A program made the position numbers and the translations under genes. From the NCBI GenBank assembly GCA_026392775.1, contig JAPLBK010000032.1, forward strand, positions 1-5,554: 5,554 bases of DNA, read 5' to 3'. Below are positions 1-5,554 of this stretch, one piece after another; the first letter of the stretch is position 1, and each line of letters starts with the position of its first letter. Source of the DNA: Actinomycetota bacterium. GTDB lineage: Bacteria > Actinomycetota > Actinomycetes > Nanopelagicales > Nanopelagicaceae. The notes under the pieces are model-generated. The model searched no databases and was not told where the DNA came from. It saw only the letters and a list, made by a program, of their open reading frames with translations.

Positions 1-1219
1 CCTTCAAAGTTTCAACAACTGCCACCACACCATCATGGCGACCGACCCGCAGGTTGTCCCTCTGGCCAATGTCATGGGTCAAGACCACTCTGGAGGCGGT
101 GCCGATTCTAGAGAGCACGGTCAAAAGCACTCCGCGCTCCAAGGACTGGGCTTCATCGACGATCACAAAGGAGTCATGCAGGGAGCGACCACGGATATGG
201 GTCAGCGGCAAAACCTCAATCAAGCCCCGGTCCACGATCTCATCGATAACTGGCTGACTAACAAGTGCGCCCAAAGTGTCAAAGACTGCCTGGGCCCATG
301 GTGACATCTTTTCGCCCTCACTACCTGGCAAGTATCCGAGTTCCTGACCGCCCACTGGATAGAGAGGACGGAAGATAACTACCTTTTTATGGATGCGCTT
401 TTCCATGACCGCTTCAAGACCTGCGCATAAAGCGAGCGCCGACTTACCAGTTCCAGCCCGTCCGCCCATAGAAACAATTCCAATGGAGTCATCTAAGAGA
501 AGATCTAGTGCAATACGTTGTTCGGCGCTTCGCCCATGCAAACCAAAAGCTGAGCGATCTCCCCTAATTAACTGCAACTGCTTATCAGCTGTCACACGGG
601 CCAGCGCGCTACCACGATCTGAGTGCAAAACAACTCCAGTGTGAATCGGAAGAGTATGGGCCGCTTCATGGTCGGCGCGATCTGAGGAATACAAATCATC
701 AATGACCGATGAGCCAACAGTGAGCTCTTCAATTCCAGTCCAGCCACTGTTGGGCACAAGCTCTGCTAAATACTCTTGGGCTTCAACACCAACAGATGAT
801 GCTTTAACGCGAAGTGGTAAATCTTTAGAAACTAAAACAACGTTTTTGCCATCTGACATTAAGTTCTTAGCTATGGCCAGGATGCGAGTGTCATTGGTGC
901 CATCTCGCAAGAAGCCATGGGGCAAGGTGGAAAGGTCGGTGTGGTTGAGTTCAACTGAAAGCGTTCCACCCTCAGGAGTAATACTCAGGGGTTGATCAAG
1001 TCGGCCATGGGTAACGCGAAGATCATCAAGAGCGCGAAGGGCTGCGCGGGCAAAATAACCTAACTCTGGGTGATCGCGCTTAGTCTCAAGTTCGCCAATA
1101 ACAGCGATAGGAATGATTACTTCATGCTCAGCAAATCTATGCAGGGCGCCAGGATCAGCTAATAAAACGCTGGTATCTAAAACAAAAGTCTTTCTAGAGC
1201 TGTGACTCTTAGCAGCCAA
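1..1219 (-). CDS. PhoH2-type PIN-PhoH ATPase, partial (C-terminus off left edge)
   Basis: This open frame has 406 codons and no stop before the left edge. The N-terminal part is a PIN ribonuclease domain: it opens with [12 protein letters not shown] (Asp15), then GELETKR (Glu43), [10 protein letters not shown] (about 105-114) and SKDLPLR (about 131-137), which supply the expected acidic metal-binding residues. The C-terminal part is a PhoH P-loop ATPase: Walker A GRAGTGKS at residues 253-260, Walker B VIVDEAQS around Asp355-Glu356, and [18 protein letters not shown] near the edge. This order matches actinobacterial PhoH2 proteins (about 430-450 residues from memory), so only some 30 residues are missing. 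PhoH2 proteins are described as sequence-specific RNA helicase/RNases in the cytoplasm. The start is TTG at 1219: an in-frame TGA lies 15 bases upstream, GAGGAG sits 8 bases upstream, and the first in-frame ATG is about codon 121, far inside the PIN domain. It follows the prenyltransferase gene on the same strand after 138 bp. Identity is firm; its RNA target is unknown. Confidence 0.93.
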   Translation of the reverse strand, partial: MAAKSHSSRKTFVLDTSVLLADPGALHRFAEHEVIIPIAVIGELETKRDHPELGYFARAALRALDDLRVTHGRLDQPLSITPEGGTLSVELNHTDLSTLPHGFLRDGTNDTRILAIAKNLMSDGKNVVLVSKDLPLRVKASSVGVEAQEYLAELVPNSGWTGIEELTVGSSVIDDLYSSDRADHEAAHTLPIHTGVVLHSDRGSALARVTADKQLQLIRGDRSAFGLHGRSAEQRIALDLLLDDSIGIVSMGGRAGTGKSALALCAGLEAVMEKRIHKKVVIFRPLYPVGGQELGYLPGSEGEKMSPWAQAVFDTLGALVSQPVIDEIVDRGLIEVLPLTHIRGRSLHDSFVIVDEAQSLERGVLLTVLSRIGTASRVVLTHDIGQRDNLRVGRHDGVVAVVETLK

Positions 1220-1227
1220 TGGCTGGA

Positions 1228-1233
1228 CTCCTC
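1228..1233 (-). promoter_or_regulatory. Ribosome binding site deciding the TTG start of the phoH2-type gene
   Basis: The minus strand reads GAGGAG here, a strong match to the anti-Shine-Dalgarno complement, followed by 8 bases and then TTG at 1219-1217. An in-frame TGA lies between this site's 5' end and the start, so translation cannot begin further upstream in this frame. It is the only clear Shine-Dalgarno at a gene start in the window. Confidence 0.75.
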
Positions 1234-1357
1234 ATTTTTAGTTGTACTCGGGGGATGCTGCTTCGGATACGTAAAAAGGTAGAACAAAATGCTGCTAACT
1301 CTGTGGCAACACGCGCTCTAGAAAAGTTAAATCTTGTTGACGTTTTTGGCGCAAATC

Positions 1358-2149
1358 TCAACTGCCGAAACGGCGTTGTCGAAGTGAATAGGCACGTAGG
1401 GCACGTAAAAAATCTACTCGTCGAAAATCTGGCCAATACGCCTCACAGAAGTAGAACTCAGATAGCGCACTTTGCCACAAAAGGAATCCACCAAGGCGCT
1501 GTTCCCCTGATGTTCTAATGAGCAGCTCTGGATCTGGTTGGCCTGCGGTATATAAAAACTTAGAAATATCATCACTGGTTAACTTCGCTTTAGCTTGATC
1601 GAGTGAATGACCTGACTTTTCTTCTTCGCCAAGATAAGACTTCACTGCATCAACAATCTCGCGCCGGCCCCCATAGCTAATAGCCACATTTACTTCCACG
1701 CCATCGTTTCGGATGGGCTTTAGCCCAACTAGTTTTTCACTCAACCATGGCGGCAAGAGATCAAGGGCGCCCACCGCTTTAATATTCCAGCGGCCCGTTG
1801 CCGCTAATTCATCGATAGTGTCACCAATAATCTTGAGGAGCTCTTCAATCTCATCCGAGCTTCTTTTGAAGTTATCAGTTGATAGCAACCACAGAGTCAC
1901 AACCCGAACATCGGCATCATCACACCAACCCAAAAACTCAATGATTTTATTTGCCCCAGCTTTGTGCCCATTGGGATCACTGTTGTTGGGATTGACTTTT
2001 GCCCACCTGCGATTACCATCAAGGATGACACCAACATGGTGAGGGGTCTTAGTGAAATCTAACGCTCGAACTAAACGCCACTCATAGAGTGGGTAGAGCG
2101 CAGATTTGATGAGTTTACGTATAACGGCGAACAACTCTGCGTTCGGCAA
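1358..2149 (-). CDS. Isoprenyl transferase (cis-prenyl diphosphate synthase, Rv1086-like)
   Basis: Cytoplasmic or membrane-associated enzyme that condenses isopentenyl diphosphate onto an allylic diphosphate with cis geometry. Family marks seen: VILDGNRRWAK (catalytic Asp44, then Asn46-Arg47-Arg48), GHKAGA (His62), LLSTDNF (88-94), SYGGRREIVDAV (158-169) and the signature IRTSGEQRLGGFLLWQ (211-226) with Ser230-Glu231. The N-terminal LYPLYEWRL, the extra residues between DGNRRW and GHKAGA, and the ending LRAYSLRQRRFGS recall the mycobacterial short-chain Z-isoprenyl diphosphate synthase Rv1086 more than E. coli UppS. Product length (C15 or longer) cannot be read from sequence alone. At 263 residues the length is normal. 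The start is uncertain: TTG at 2149 gives the longest frame, and TTG at 2134 would also retain the whole family region. Neither has a clear ribosome binding site. Both overlap the end of the DUF3817 gene (by 35 or 20 bases), suggesting translational coupling. It is the last gene of the SURF1 operon. Confidence 0.93.
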   Translation of the reverse strand: MPNAELFAVIRKLIKSALYPLYEWRLVRALDFTKTPHHVGVILDGNRRWAKVNPNNSDPNGHKAGANKIIEFLGWCDDADVRVVTLWLLSTDNFKRSSDEIEELLKIIGDTIDELAATGRWNIKAVGALDLLPPWLSEKLVGLKPIRNDGVEVNVAISYGGRREIVDAVKSYLGEEEKSGHSLDQAKAKLTSDDISKFLYTAGQPDPELLIRTSGEQRLGGFLLWQSALSEFYFCEAYWPDFRRVDFLRALRAYSLRQRRFGS

Positions 2150-2414
2150 TCAGTGAGGCAACGGGAAGTGTGCCAGCTAGAAGTAGACCCAGCATCTTCA
2201 TCAAAGGCCAGCGGGCTTTGACTGAGAACTGCAGAGCAGTCAAGATATAGATTGGATAGAGATATCCGTGCACCATAGGAATCCACACAATGGAACTATG
2301 CAGATCAGGTAGATCAAAGAGGTATTTGACTGGCATATAAACAAACCAGAGCAGAAGTGACATAACACCAGAGACGATTGCCATTACTCGAAAACGCAGA
2401 AGGCTTGATTTCAT
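2115..2414 (-). CDS. DUF3817 family integral membrane protein
   Basis: A 99-residue hydrophobic protein. Three membrane segments are visible: about 9-28 (starting RVMAIVSGVMS), about 42-63 (with MVHGYLYPIYI) and about 72-90 (MLGLLLAGTLPVASL). The pattern of an opening LRFRV, the MPVKYLF motif after helix one, the VHGYLYPIY motif in helix two and the AGTLPVASLIAERRV ending fits the DUF3817 family, whose members are small actinobacterial and bacillus membrane proteins of unknown function. Its ATG overlaps the TGA of the SURF1 gene as ATGA (2414-2411), the classic arrangement for termination-reinitiation, and its own end overlaps the prenyltransferase start. Sitting next to SURF1 hints at a role around respiratory membrane proteins, but that is inference only. 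Confidence 0.85.
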   Translation of the reverse strand: MKSSLLRFRVMAIVSGVMSLLLWFVYMPVKYLFDLPDLHSSIVWIPMVHGYLYPIYILTALQFSVKARWPLMKMLGLLLAGTLPVASLIAERRVVRRYT

Positions 2415-3127
2415 GGCTTAACTCTACGGCGATAGAAGGGAAGGTAAAGCACCACCGCTGCCATGAGCCACCAGATCACCACATAGGAGATGTGCTGCCA
2501 GTAGAAGCCCGGGATTCGAGAGGTTAGCTTGGCCGGAGTAGGGCGGGCTCGCATTAATTGCGAGCCATTATGGGATTCACTAGATGCCATCACATAACCA
2601 TCAAATAAATCTAAATCAGTTAATCCCACAATCACTGAACTATCGAGGCGCGAAATCGCACCATCACCATTAATTGAACGATCTTCAGATTGAGAGGCAA
2701 CTAACTGCCCCTTGATATCTATGACCATGGCCATTGAAATATCTGGGTTAAGCAATCGCTCTGACCACAAACCCTTCACAACCAAAATCCCTTGATTCGT
2801 GCCAACTTGGAGCAAACCAACTTCCCAATCCTTCATCGTGTTATTTCCATCAGATTGGTTGGGTGCTCTAAAACTTGCGACGTAGTGCCCTGAAACTTGC
2901 ACCATTCGATTGATGGCCGATGCTTGCAGAGGCTGCCTTGCGGTGGCAATAGATGTTAGTGGCACGATATTTGTATCAACTTGAGTCGCAGTTACCAAAC
3001 TTTCTTTTAATTCTTTAGCTCTATCTAACTGCCATAAGCCCAGTGCGAAAAAGATGGCGGCAATAAGTAGGACTGCTACAACTTGACCAACTTTGGAGAA
3101 AAAGGAGTTACTGGTCGGTGCCGTCAT
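2411..3127 (-). CDS. SURF1 family cytochrome oxidase biogenesis protein
   Basis: Membrane protein assisting maturation of heme-copper cytochrome c oxidase; in studied members it is linked to heme a delivery to subunit I. The two-helix hairpin architecture is clear. An N-terminal membrane segment (about residues 14-31) ends in the family motif GLWQLDRA (30-37). A long extracytoplasmic domain follows, and then a C-terminal helix opening GFYWQHISYVVIWW (207-220) with His212, matching the conserved H-x-x-Y-x-x-x-W pattern. The tail is basic (FYRRRVKP), as expected for a cytoplasmic end. With ATG at 3127 the protein has 238 residues, normal for bacterial SURF1. GTG at 3142 would add five residues; neither start has a convincing ribosome binding site, so the choice is tentative. 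Either start overlaps the end of the upstream 45-residue ORF (stop at 3108-3110), and the stop overlaps the DUF3817 start as ATGA. No other oxidase gene lies in the window. Confidence 0.9.
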   Translation of the reverse strand: MTAPTSNSFFSKVGQVVAVLLIAAIFFALGLWQLDRAKELKESLVTATQVDTNIVPLTSIATARQPLQASAINRMVQVSGHYVASFRAPNQSDGNNTMKDWEVGLLQVGTNQGILVVKGLWSERLLNPDISMAMVIDIKGQLVASQSEDRSINGDGAISRLDSSVIVGLTDLDLFDGYVMASSESHNGSQLMRARPTPAKLTSRIPGFYWQHISYVVIWWLMAAVVLYLPFYRRRVKP

Positions 3128-3245
3128 CGCTTCGATCAACACCCATAAAGCGCTTATAGAAACTGCGCATCAAGAAAACTACAGCGATAATCAGAATCGC
3201 AATCGTTAAGGAACCAGCAACACCCATCTCATAGTTTTTTTGCAT
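3108..3245 (-). CDS. Small single-helix membrane protein, 45 residues, unrecognised
   Basis: A short frame begins with ATG at 3245 and ends with TAA at 3108-3110. The product starts MQKNYEMGVAGS, continues as one uninterrupted hydrophobic stretch (about residues 10-26, TIAILIIAVVFLM), then a basic segment RSFYKRF, and ends in an acidic tail (VDRSDDGTDQ). That is the layout of an N-out, C-in single-pass membrane protein obeying the positive-inside rule. I do not recognise a family. Support for a real gene: it fills the otherwise empty space between the divergent start region and SURF1, its end overlaps the SURF1 start by about 20-35 bases in keeping with the rest of the operon, and its ATG sits symmetrically to the DUF4307 ATG in a palindrome. 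There is no ribosome binding site, so a leaderless start is proposed. An internal ATG at 3227 (MGVAGS) is an alternative start. It may be an accessory of the oxidase assembly operon, but this is a guess. Confidence 0.6.
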   Translation of the reverse strand: MQKNYEMGVAGSLTIAILIIAVVFLMRSFYKRFMGVDRSDDGTDQ

Positions 3246-3264
3246 GGCATAATCATGGCATGCA
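3241..3264. promoter_or_regulatory. Near-perfect 24-bp palindrome holding divergent start codons; candidate bidirectional leaderless promoter
   Basis: The segment pairs with its own reverse complement at 10 of 12 positions. The plus-strand ATG of the DUF4307 gene (3260-3262) and the minus-strand ATG of the 45-residue ORF (3245-3243) occupy mirror positions. On the plus strand CATAAT (3248-3253) is 5/6 to a -10 box and is followed by 6 bases, placing +1 at the A of ATG. On the minus strand CATGAT (3257-3252), 4/6, has the same 6-base distance to its ATG. No good -35 hexamer is visible on either side. The symmetry and the lack of any room for leaders are seen directly; promoter function is inference. 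Confidence 0.5.
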
Positions 3265-3649
3265 ATCAGGCTCACAGTTCTCCTACGAGGATCGCTATGG
3301 CGTGCGCCCAGCCAAGGGGTGGGTCATCCCTGCCCTTGTTATCGCCGTTATTGGAATCAGCTGGCTGGTGTGGGCAGGACTGCACCATTCCAACCCCAGT
3401 ATCCGATTTTCTGTTATTTCATTTACTGCCACCACTGATCGCGAAATGTCTATTAGATATGAAGTTGTAAGACAAGATAAAGACCAGGTTTTAACATGCA
3501 CCTTGGTTGCACGCGATTACGATAAAACTGTGGTGGGACAGATTGAAGATGAAATAGGGCCAGGCCTTGCAGTTGTAGAGAAAAACACTGAAATTCCTAC
3601 GCGTAGCCAAGGCGTTAATGCCGATGTGGTTGCCTGCCGTATTAAATAA
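3260..3649 (+). CDS. DUF4307 family membrane protein
   Basis: A 129-residue protein with a short cytoplasmic N-terminus containing the family's DRYG motif (residues 11-14), one membrane helix at about 21-42 (WVIPALVIAVIGISWLVWAG), and an extracytoplasmic beta-rich domain. Two cysteines, Cys80 (VLTCTLVARDYDKTVVG) and Cys126 (VVACRIK), lie in that domain and could form a disulfide; both positions look typical of the family. Function is unknown. The actinobacterial neighbourhood is telling: in mycobacteria the homologue (Rv1081c, from memory) sits next to greA, as here, with mca on its other side. In this window a SURF1 operon takes the place of mca. The ATG at 3260 has no ribosome binding site and lies 14 bases from a divergent start, so translation is probably leaderless. 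greA follows after 39 bases. Confidence 0.82.
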   Translation: MQSGSQFSYEDRYGVRPAKGWVIPALVIAVIGISWLVWAGLHHSNPSIRFSVISFTATTDREMSIRYEVVRQDKDQVLTCTLVARDYDKTVVGQIEDEIGPGLAVVEKNTEIPTRSQGVNADVVACRIK

Positions 3650-3651
3650 GT

Positions 3652-3665
3652 TGTAGGCAGCTACA
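3652..3665 (+). other. Small hairpin between the DUF4307 gene and greA
   Basis: TGTAG (3652-3656) pairs with CTACA (3661-3665) across the loop GCAG, just after the DUF4307 stop. The stem is only 5 bp and no T-run follows, so it is a poor intrinsic terminator. It might mark a processing site or be chance. Confidence 0.25.
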
Positions 3666-3674
3666 CCCACCTAG

Positions 3675-3680
3675 TACCTT
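3675..3680 (+). promoter_or_regulatory. Possible -10 box for a leaderless greA transcript
   Basis: TACCTT fits the TAnnnT pattern of actinobacterial -10 elements and ends 8 bases before the greA ATG, which would put +1 at or next to the start codon. No Shine-Dalgarno exists in the 39-base gap, consistent with a leaderless message. The motif is short and no clear -35 is seen, so this is only a candidate. Confidence 0.3.
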
Positions 3681-3688
3681 TACGCCTT

Positions 3689-4165
3689 ATGAGCGCGCAG
3701 ACATGGTTAACGCAGGAAGCTGCCGATCGTTTGCGCGCCGAATTAGAAAACCTTGAGCAACATGGCCGCAAAGATGTCACAGCAAAAATTGAAGCTGCAC
3801 GTGCCGAAGGTGACTTAAAAGAAAATGGTGGTTACCACGCCGCCCGCGATGAGCAGGGCAAGATGGAAGCGCGTATCCGCCAACTTAAGCAGATGTTAGA
3901 AAATGCCCACATTGGAACTCCACCAGCTGCCGCCGATGGCAAAGTTGGCGCAGGCATGGTTGTTACGGCAGAGATTGCAGGAGATGAAATGAAGTTTCTA
4001 TTAGGTTCACGTGAAATTGCCTCCGGTGATCTCGATGTTTATAGCGAGAAATCGCCTCTAGGTGCAGCAGTGATGGGCGCAGAGATTGGTGCAAGCGTTT
4101 CATACACCGCACCCAATGGCCGTGAAATAAAGGTAGTTATTAAAGCTGCGCAGTTTTACTCTTAA
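3689..4165 (+). CDS. greA: Transcription elongation factor GreA
   Basis: Cytoplasmic factor that enters the secondary channel of RNA polymerase and stimulates cleavage of backtracked RNA. The 158-residue length is standard. Residues 1-75 form the N-terminal antiparallel coiled coil: WLTQEAADRLRAELENL opens it, and the tip carries EGDLKENGGYHAARDEQ with the two catalytic acids at Asp42 and Glu45 (Asp41/Glu44 in E. coli numbering, from memory). Residues about 80-158 form the FKBP-like domain, including the conserved SEKSPLGAAVMGAEIG and SYTAPNGREIKVVIKAA strands. No key residue is missing. The ATG at 3689 starts the conserved region directly. It lies downstream of the DUF4307 gene, as in other Actinobacteria. 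It converges on the ABC transporter gene, and the two TAA stops share the four bases TTAA (4162-4165), so there is no space for a terminator between them. Confidence 0.97.
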   Translation: MSAQTWLTQEAADRLRAELENLEQHGRKDVTAKIEAARAEGDLKENGGYHAARDEQGKMEARIRQLKQMLENAHIGTPPAAADGKVGAGMVVTAEIAGDEMKFLLGSREIASGDLDVYSEKSPLGAAVMGAEIGASVSYTAPNGREIKVVIKAAQFYS

Positions 4166-5554
4166 ATAGAAGTATTTTTATATTTTCTAATACTTAATGG
4201 GATAAATACCGCCATCAATAGCACCATATAGAGCAAAGAAGTCTCTAGCGGGTGCTGGCTTGGCCAAGAGCTAGCGGTTGCCCCAAACTCATTTTTGAGA
4301 CCAAATAGCTGACGGCAGGCTGCAACCATTGTTGAAACTGGGTTCCATTCAGCAAAGTACTGCAACGCTCTTGGCATTCCAGTAGTTGGTGCAAAGGCAT
4401 TTGAGAGAAAAGTCAGTGGGAAAGTAACTAAGAAACCCACGCTTTGCACAGTTCGTGCCTCTTTAACGGCCAAGCCAACATAGATACCAATCCATGAAAG
4501 GGCATAACCAAACATAAACAGGAATAGGAAAGCTAAGAAGATTGAAAGTCCACCTGATGTTGGACGCCAACCCACGGCATATCCAGCAGATGCCATAACA
4601 GTTAAAACAAGGATGTTTAGAAGTGCGTCTCCAAAGGTGCGACCAATAACAACTGCGCCTCTGGAGATTGGCAGAGATCTAAAGCGATCGATGAGGCCCT
4701 TCTTCATATCTTCAGCTAAACCAACTGCCGTTGCAGCCAATGTGAATGCAACTGTTTGCACGAAGATTCCAGGCATGAGCAGTTGAACATATCCCCCTGG
4801 CTGGCCAGTAGAAATTGAGCCACCAAAGACAAAACGGAAAAGGAGCACAAACATCACTGGCTGAATAGTTGAGAAAACTAGAACTTCAGGGATTCGGGCA
4901 AGCTGTGATAAAAACACATCATCGAGTGAAGGGCGCTTGAGAGCGATATCGAGTGGGTGAATCTTTGCTTCATCTAGAGCGCGCAGAGCCTGCATAAGAG
5001 CAATAGATCCTGTTGTTACCGGTGCTGAAATAGTGCGAATATCAGTGTGAATTGCACTAGTGCTGATGCGAGAAACAATCTCTTGGGTTTTCGCGATATC
5101 AGCGCTTTCAACAGTTATCTCTAAACGCTCTCCGCCGACCTGTTTCTTTAAAGCATCTGAAGTTCCACGAGCAATTACTTTTCCATGATCAATAACAGCG
5201 ATCTCATCAGCTAACTGATCAGCTTCCTCTAAATATTGCGTTGTGAGCAACAGCGTTACACCACCTTTAACTAGCTCTTGAATCACTTCCCACATCTCTT
5301 GGCGACCACGTGGATCAAGGCCAGTTGTTGGCTCATCAAGAAAGAGCACTTTTGGTTGCACAATTAAAGATGCAGCTAAATCTAAGCGGCGGCGCATTCC
5401 ACCTGAATATGTTTTGATGGGGCGGCGAGCGCTGTCAGTGAGTGAAAATCTCTCCAGTAACTCTTCAGCTCGCTTTACAGATGCAGCTTTACCTAAGTGA
5501 TACAAACGACCAAACATTACTAAGTTATCCCAGCCAGTTAATGTCTCATCTACT
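4162..5554 (-). CDS. DrrA-like ABC ATPase fused to DrrB-like ABC-2 permease, partial (N-terminus off right edge)
   Basis: One frame runs from the right edge to TAA at 4164-4162; the ATG at 5517 is internal, since VDETLTGWDNLV precedes it in frame and belongs to the DrrA fold. Numbering from that Met: ABC signature YSGGMRRRLDLA (37-48), Walker B VLFLDEPTTGLDP (57-69), LLTTQYLEEADQLAD (90-104, Gln at the switch-histidine position, as usual in DrrA proteins), then the DrrA C-terminal domain ending KRPSLDDVFL (194-203). The chain continues straight into permease sequence RIPEVLVFSTIQPVMFVLLF (208-227). About six membrane segments follow (roughly 212-230, 246-268, 294-316, 324-348, 356-378, 425-445), with the ABC-2 landmark FLSNAFAPTTGMP (370-382). 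Walker A and the true start, roughly 80 residues, lie outside the window. DrrA and DrrB are normally separate genes. Substrate is unknown; drug or lipid export is the family theme. Domain identity is firm; whether the fusion is natural is open. Confidence 0.88.
   Translation of the reverse strand, partial: VDETLTGWDNLVMFGRLYHLGKAASVKRAEELLERFSLTDSARRPIKTYSGGMRRRLDLAASLIVQPKVLFLDEPTTGLDPRGRQEMWEVIQELVKGGVTLLLTTQYLEEADQLADEIAVIDHGKVIARGTSDALKKQVGGERLEITVESADIAKTQEIVSRISTSAIHTDIRTISAPVTTGSIALMQALRALDEAKIHPLDIALKRPSLDDVFLSQLARIPEVLVFSTIQPVMFVLLFRFVFGGSISTGQPGGYVQLLMPGIFVQTVAFTLAATAVGLAEDMKKGLIDRFRSLPISRGAVVIGRTFGDALLNILVLTVMASAGYAVGWRPTSGGLSIFLAFLFLFMFGYALSWIGIYVGLAVKEARTVQSVGFLVTFPLTFLSNAFAPTTGMPRALQYFAEWNPVSTMVAACRQLFGLKNEFGATASSWPSQHPLETSLLYMVLLMAVFIPLSIRKYKNTSI

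Noticed and set aside
35..995. Several plus-strand frames (35-304, 54-257, 393-644, 702-995)
   Set aside because: All are antisense to the PIN-PhoH coding frame, which shows clear motifs throughout; they lack domains and ribosome binding sites.
1220..1357. Sigma-70-like promoter for the phoH2-type gene in the gap
   Set aside because: A TTGCCA on the minus strand resembles a -35 box, but no good -10 box lies at the right spacing; the candidates match only 3-4 of 6 bases.
1209..1436. 75-residue minus-strand frame overlapping the phoH2-type start, in the place where mycobacterial phoAT sits
   Set aside because: Its start lies inside the prenyltransferase gene in another frame, the composition (many Arg, Ser, Phe, Thr) looks like a shadow frame, and within the gap its only ATG is nine codons from the end, so no plausible antitoxin gene is left.
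1219..1518. 99-residue plus-strand frame across the gap and the prenyltransferase 3' end
   Set aside because: Half of it is antisense to the well-supported prenyltransferase gene and the rest covers the phoH2 leader; no ribosome binding site or recognisable domain.
2071..2286. 71-residue minus-strand frame
   Set aside because: It is an out-of-frame shadow across the DUF3817 and prenyltransferase genes, with no domain features.
3652..3665. Intrinsic terminator after the DUF4307 gene
   Set aside because: The stem is only 5 bp and no T-run follows, so it is kept only as a weak hairpin.
5515..5517. ATG at 5517 as the start of the ABC transporter
   Set aside because: The frame stays open to the right edge with DrrA-typical VDETLTGWDNLV before this Met, and a start here would remove Walker A.

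Overview
This 5.55-kb window looks like chromosomal DNA from a compact, moderate-GC actinobacterium. The gene content points there: a PIN-PhoH (PhoH2) protein, a mycobacterial-type short-chain cis-prenyltransferase, DUF3817 and DUF4307 membrane proteins, and DUF4307 directly upstream of greA. Tight packing, overlapping genes and apparently leaderless starts suggest a streamlined lineage such as freshwater Nanopelagicales (acI). That placement is inference from memory; no search was run.

Layout, left to right. Positions 1-1219 (minus) hold most of a phoH2-type gene whose C-terminus lies off the left edge. It starts at TTG behind a strong Shine-Dalgarno. A 138-bp gap follows. Positions 1358-3245 (minus) form a tightly overlapping operon, transcribed right to left: a 45-residue one-helix membrane protein, a SURF1-family cytochrome oxidase assembly protein, a DUF3817 membrane protein and a cis-prenyl transferase. 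Every junction in it overlaps. Divergently, positions 3260-4165 (plus) carry a DUF4307 membrane protein and then greA. The two divergent start codons are only 14 bp apart and sit symmetrically in a near-perfect 24-bp palindrome that may be a bidirectional leaderless promoter. From 4162 to the right edge (minus) runs a DrrA-like ABC ATPase fused in frame to a DrrB-like ABC-2 permease. Its N-terminus, including Walker A, lies outside the window. Its stop codon shares the self-complementary TTAA with the greA stop.

Functionally the window is mostly housekeeping: respiratory oxidase maturation (SURF1), isoprenoid chain synthesis, transcript cleavage (GreA), RNA metabolism (PhoH2) and export (ABC). 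No mobile element, CRISPR array, tRNA or rRNA was seen. The points most worth a second look are the apparent DrrA-DrrB fusion with both expected linker ends missing, the palindromic divergent start region, and the small membrane-protein ORF.
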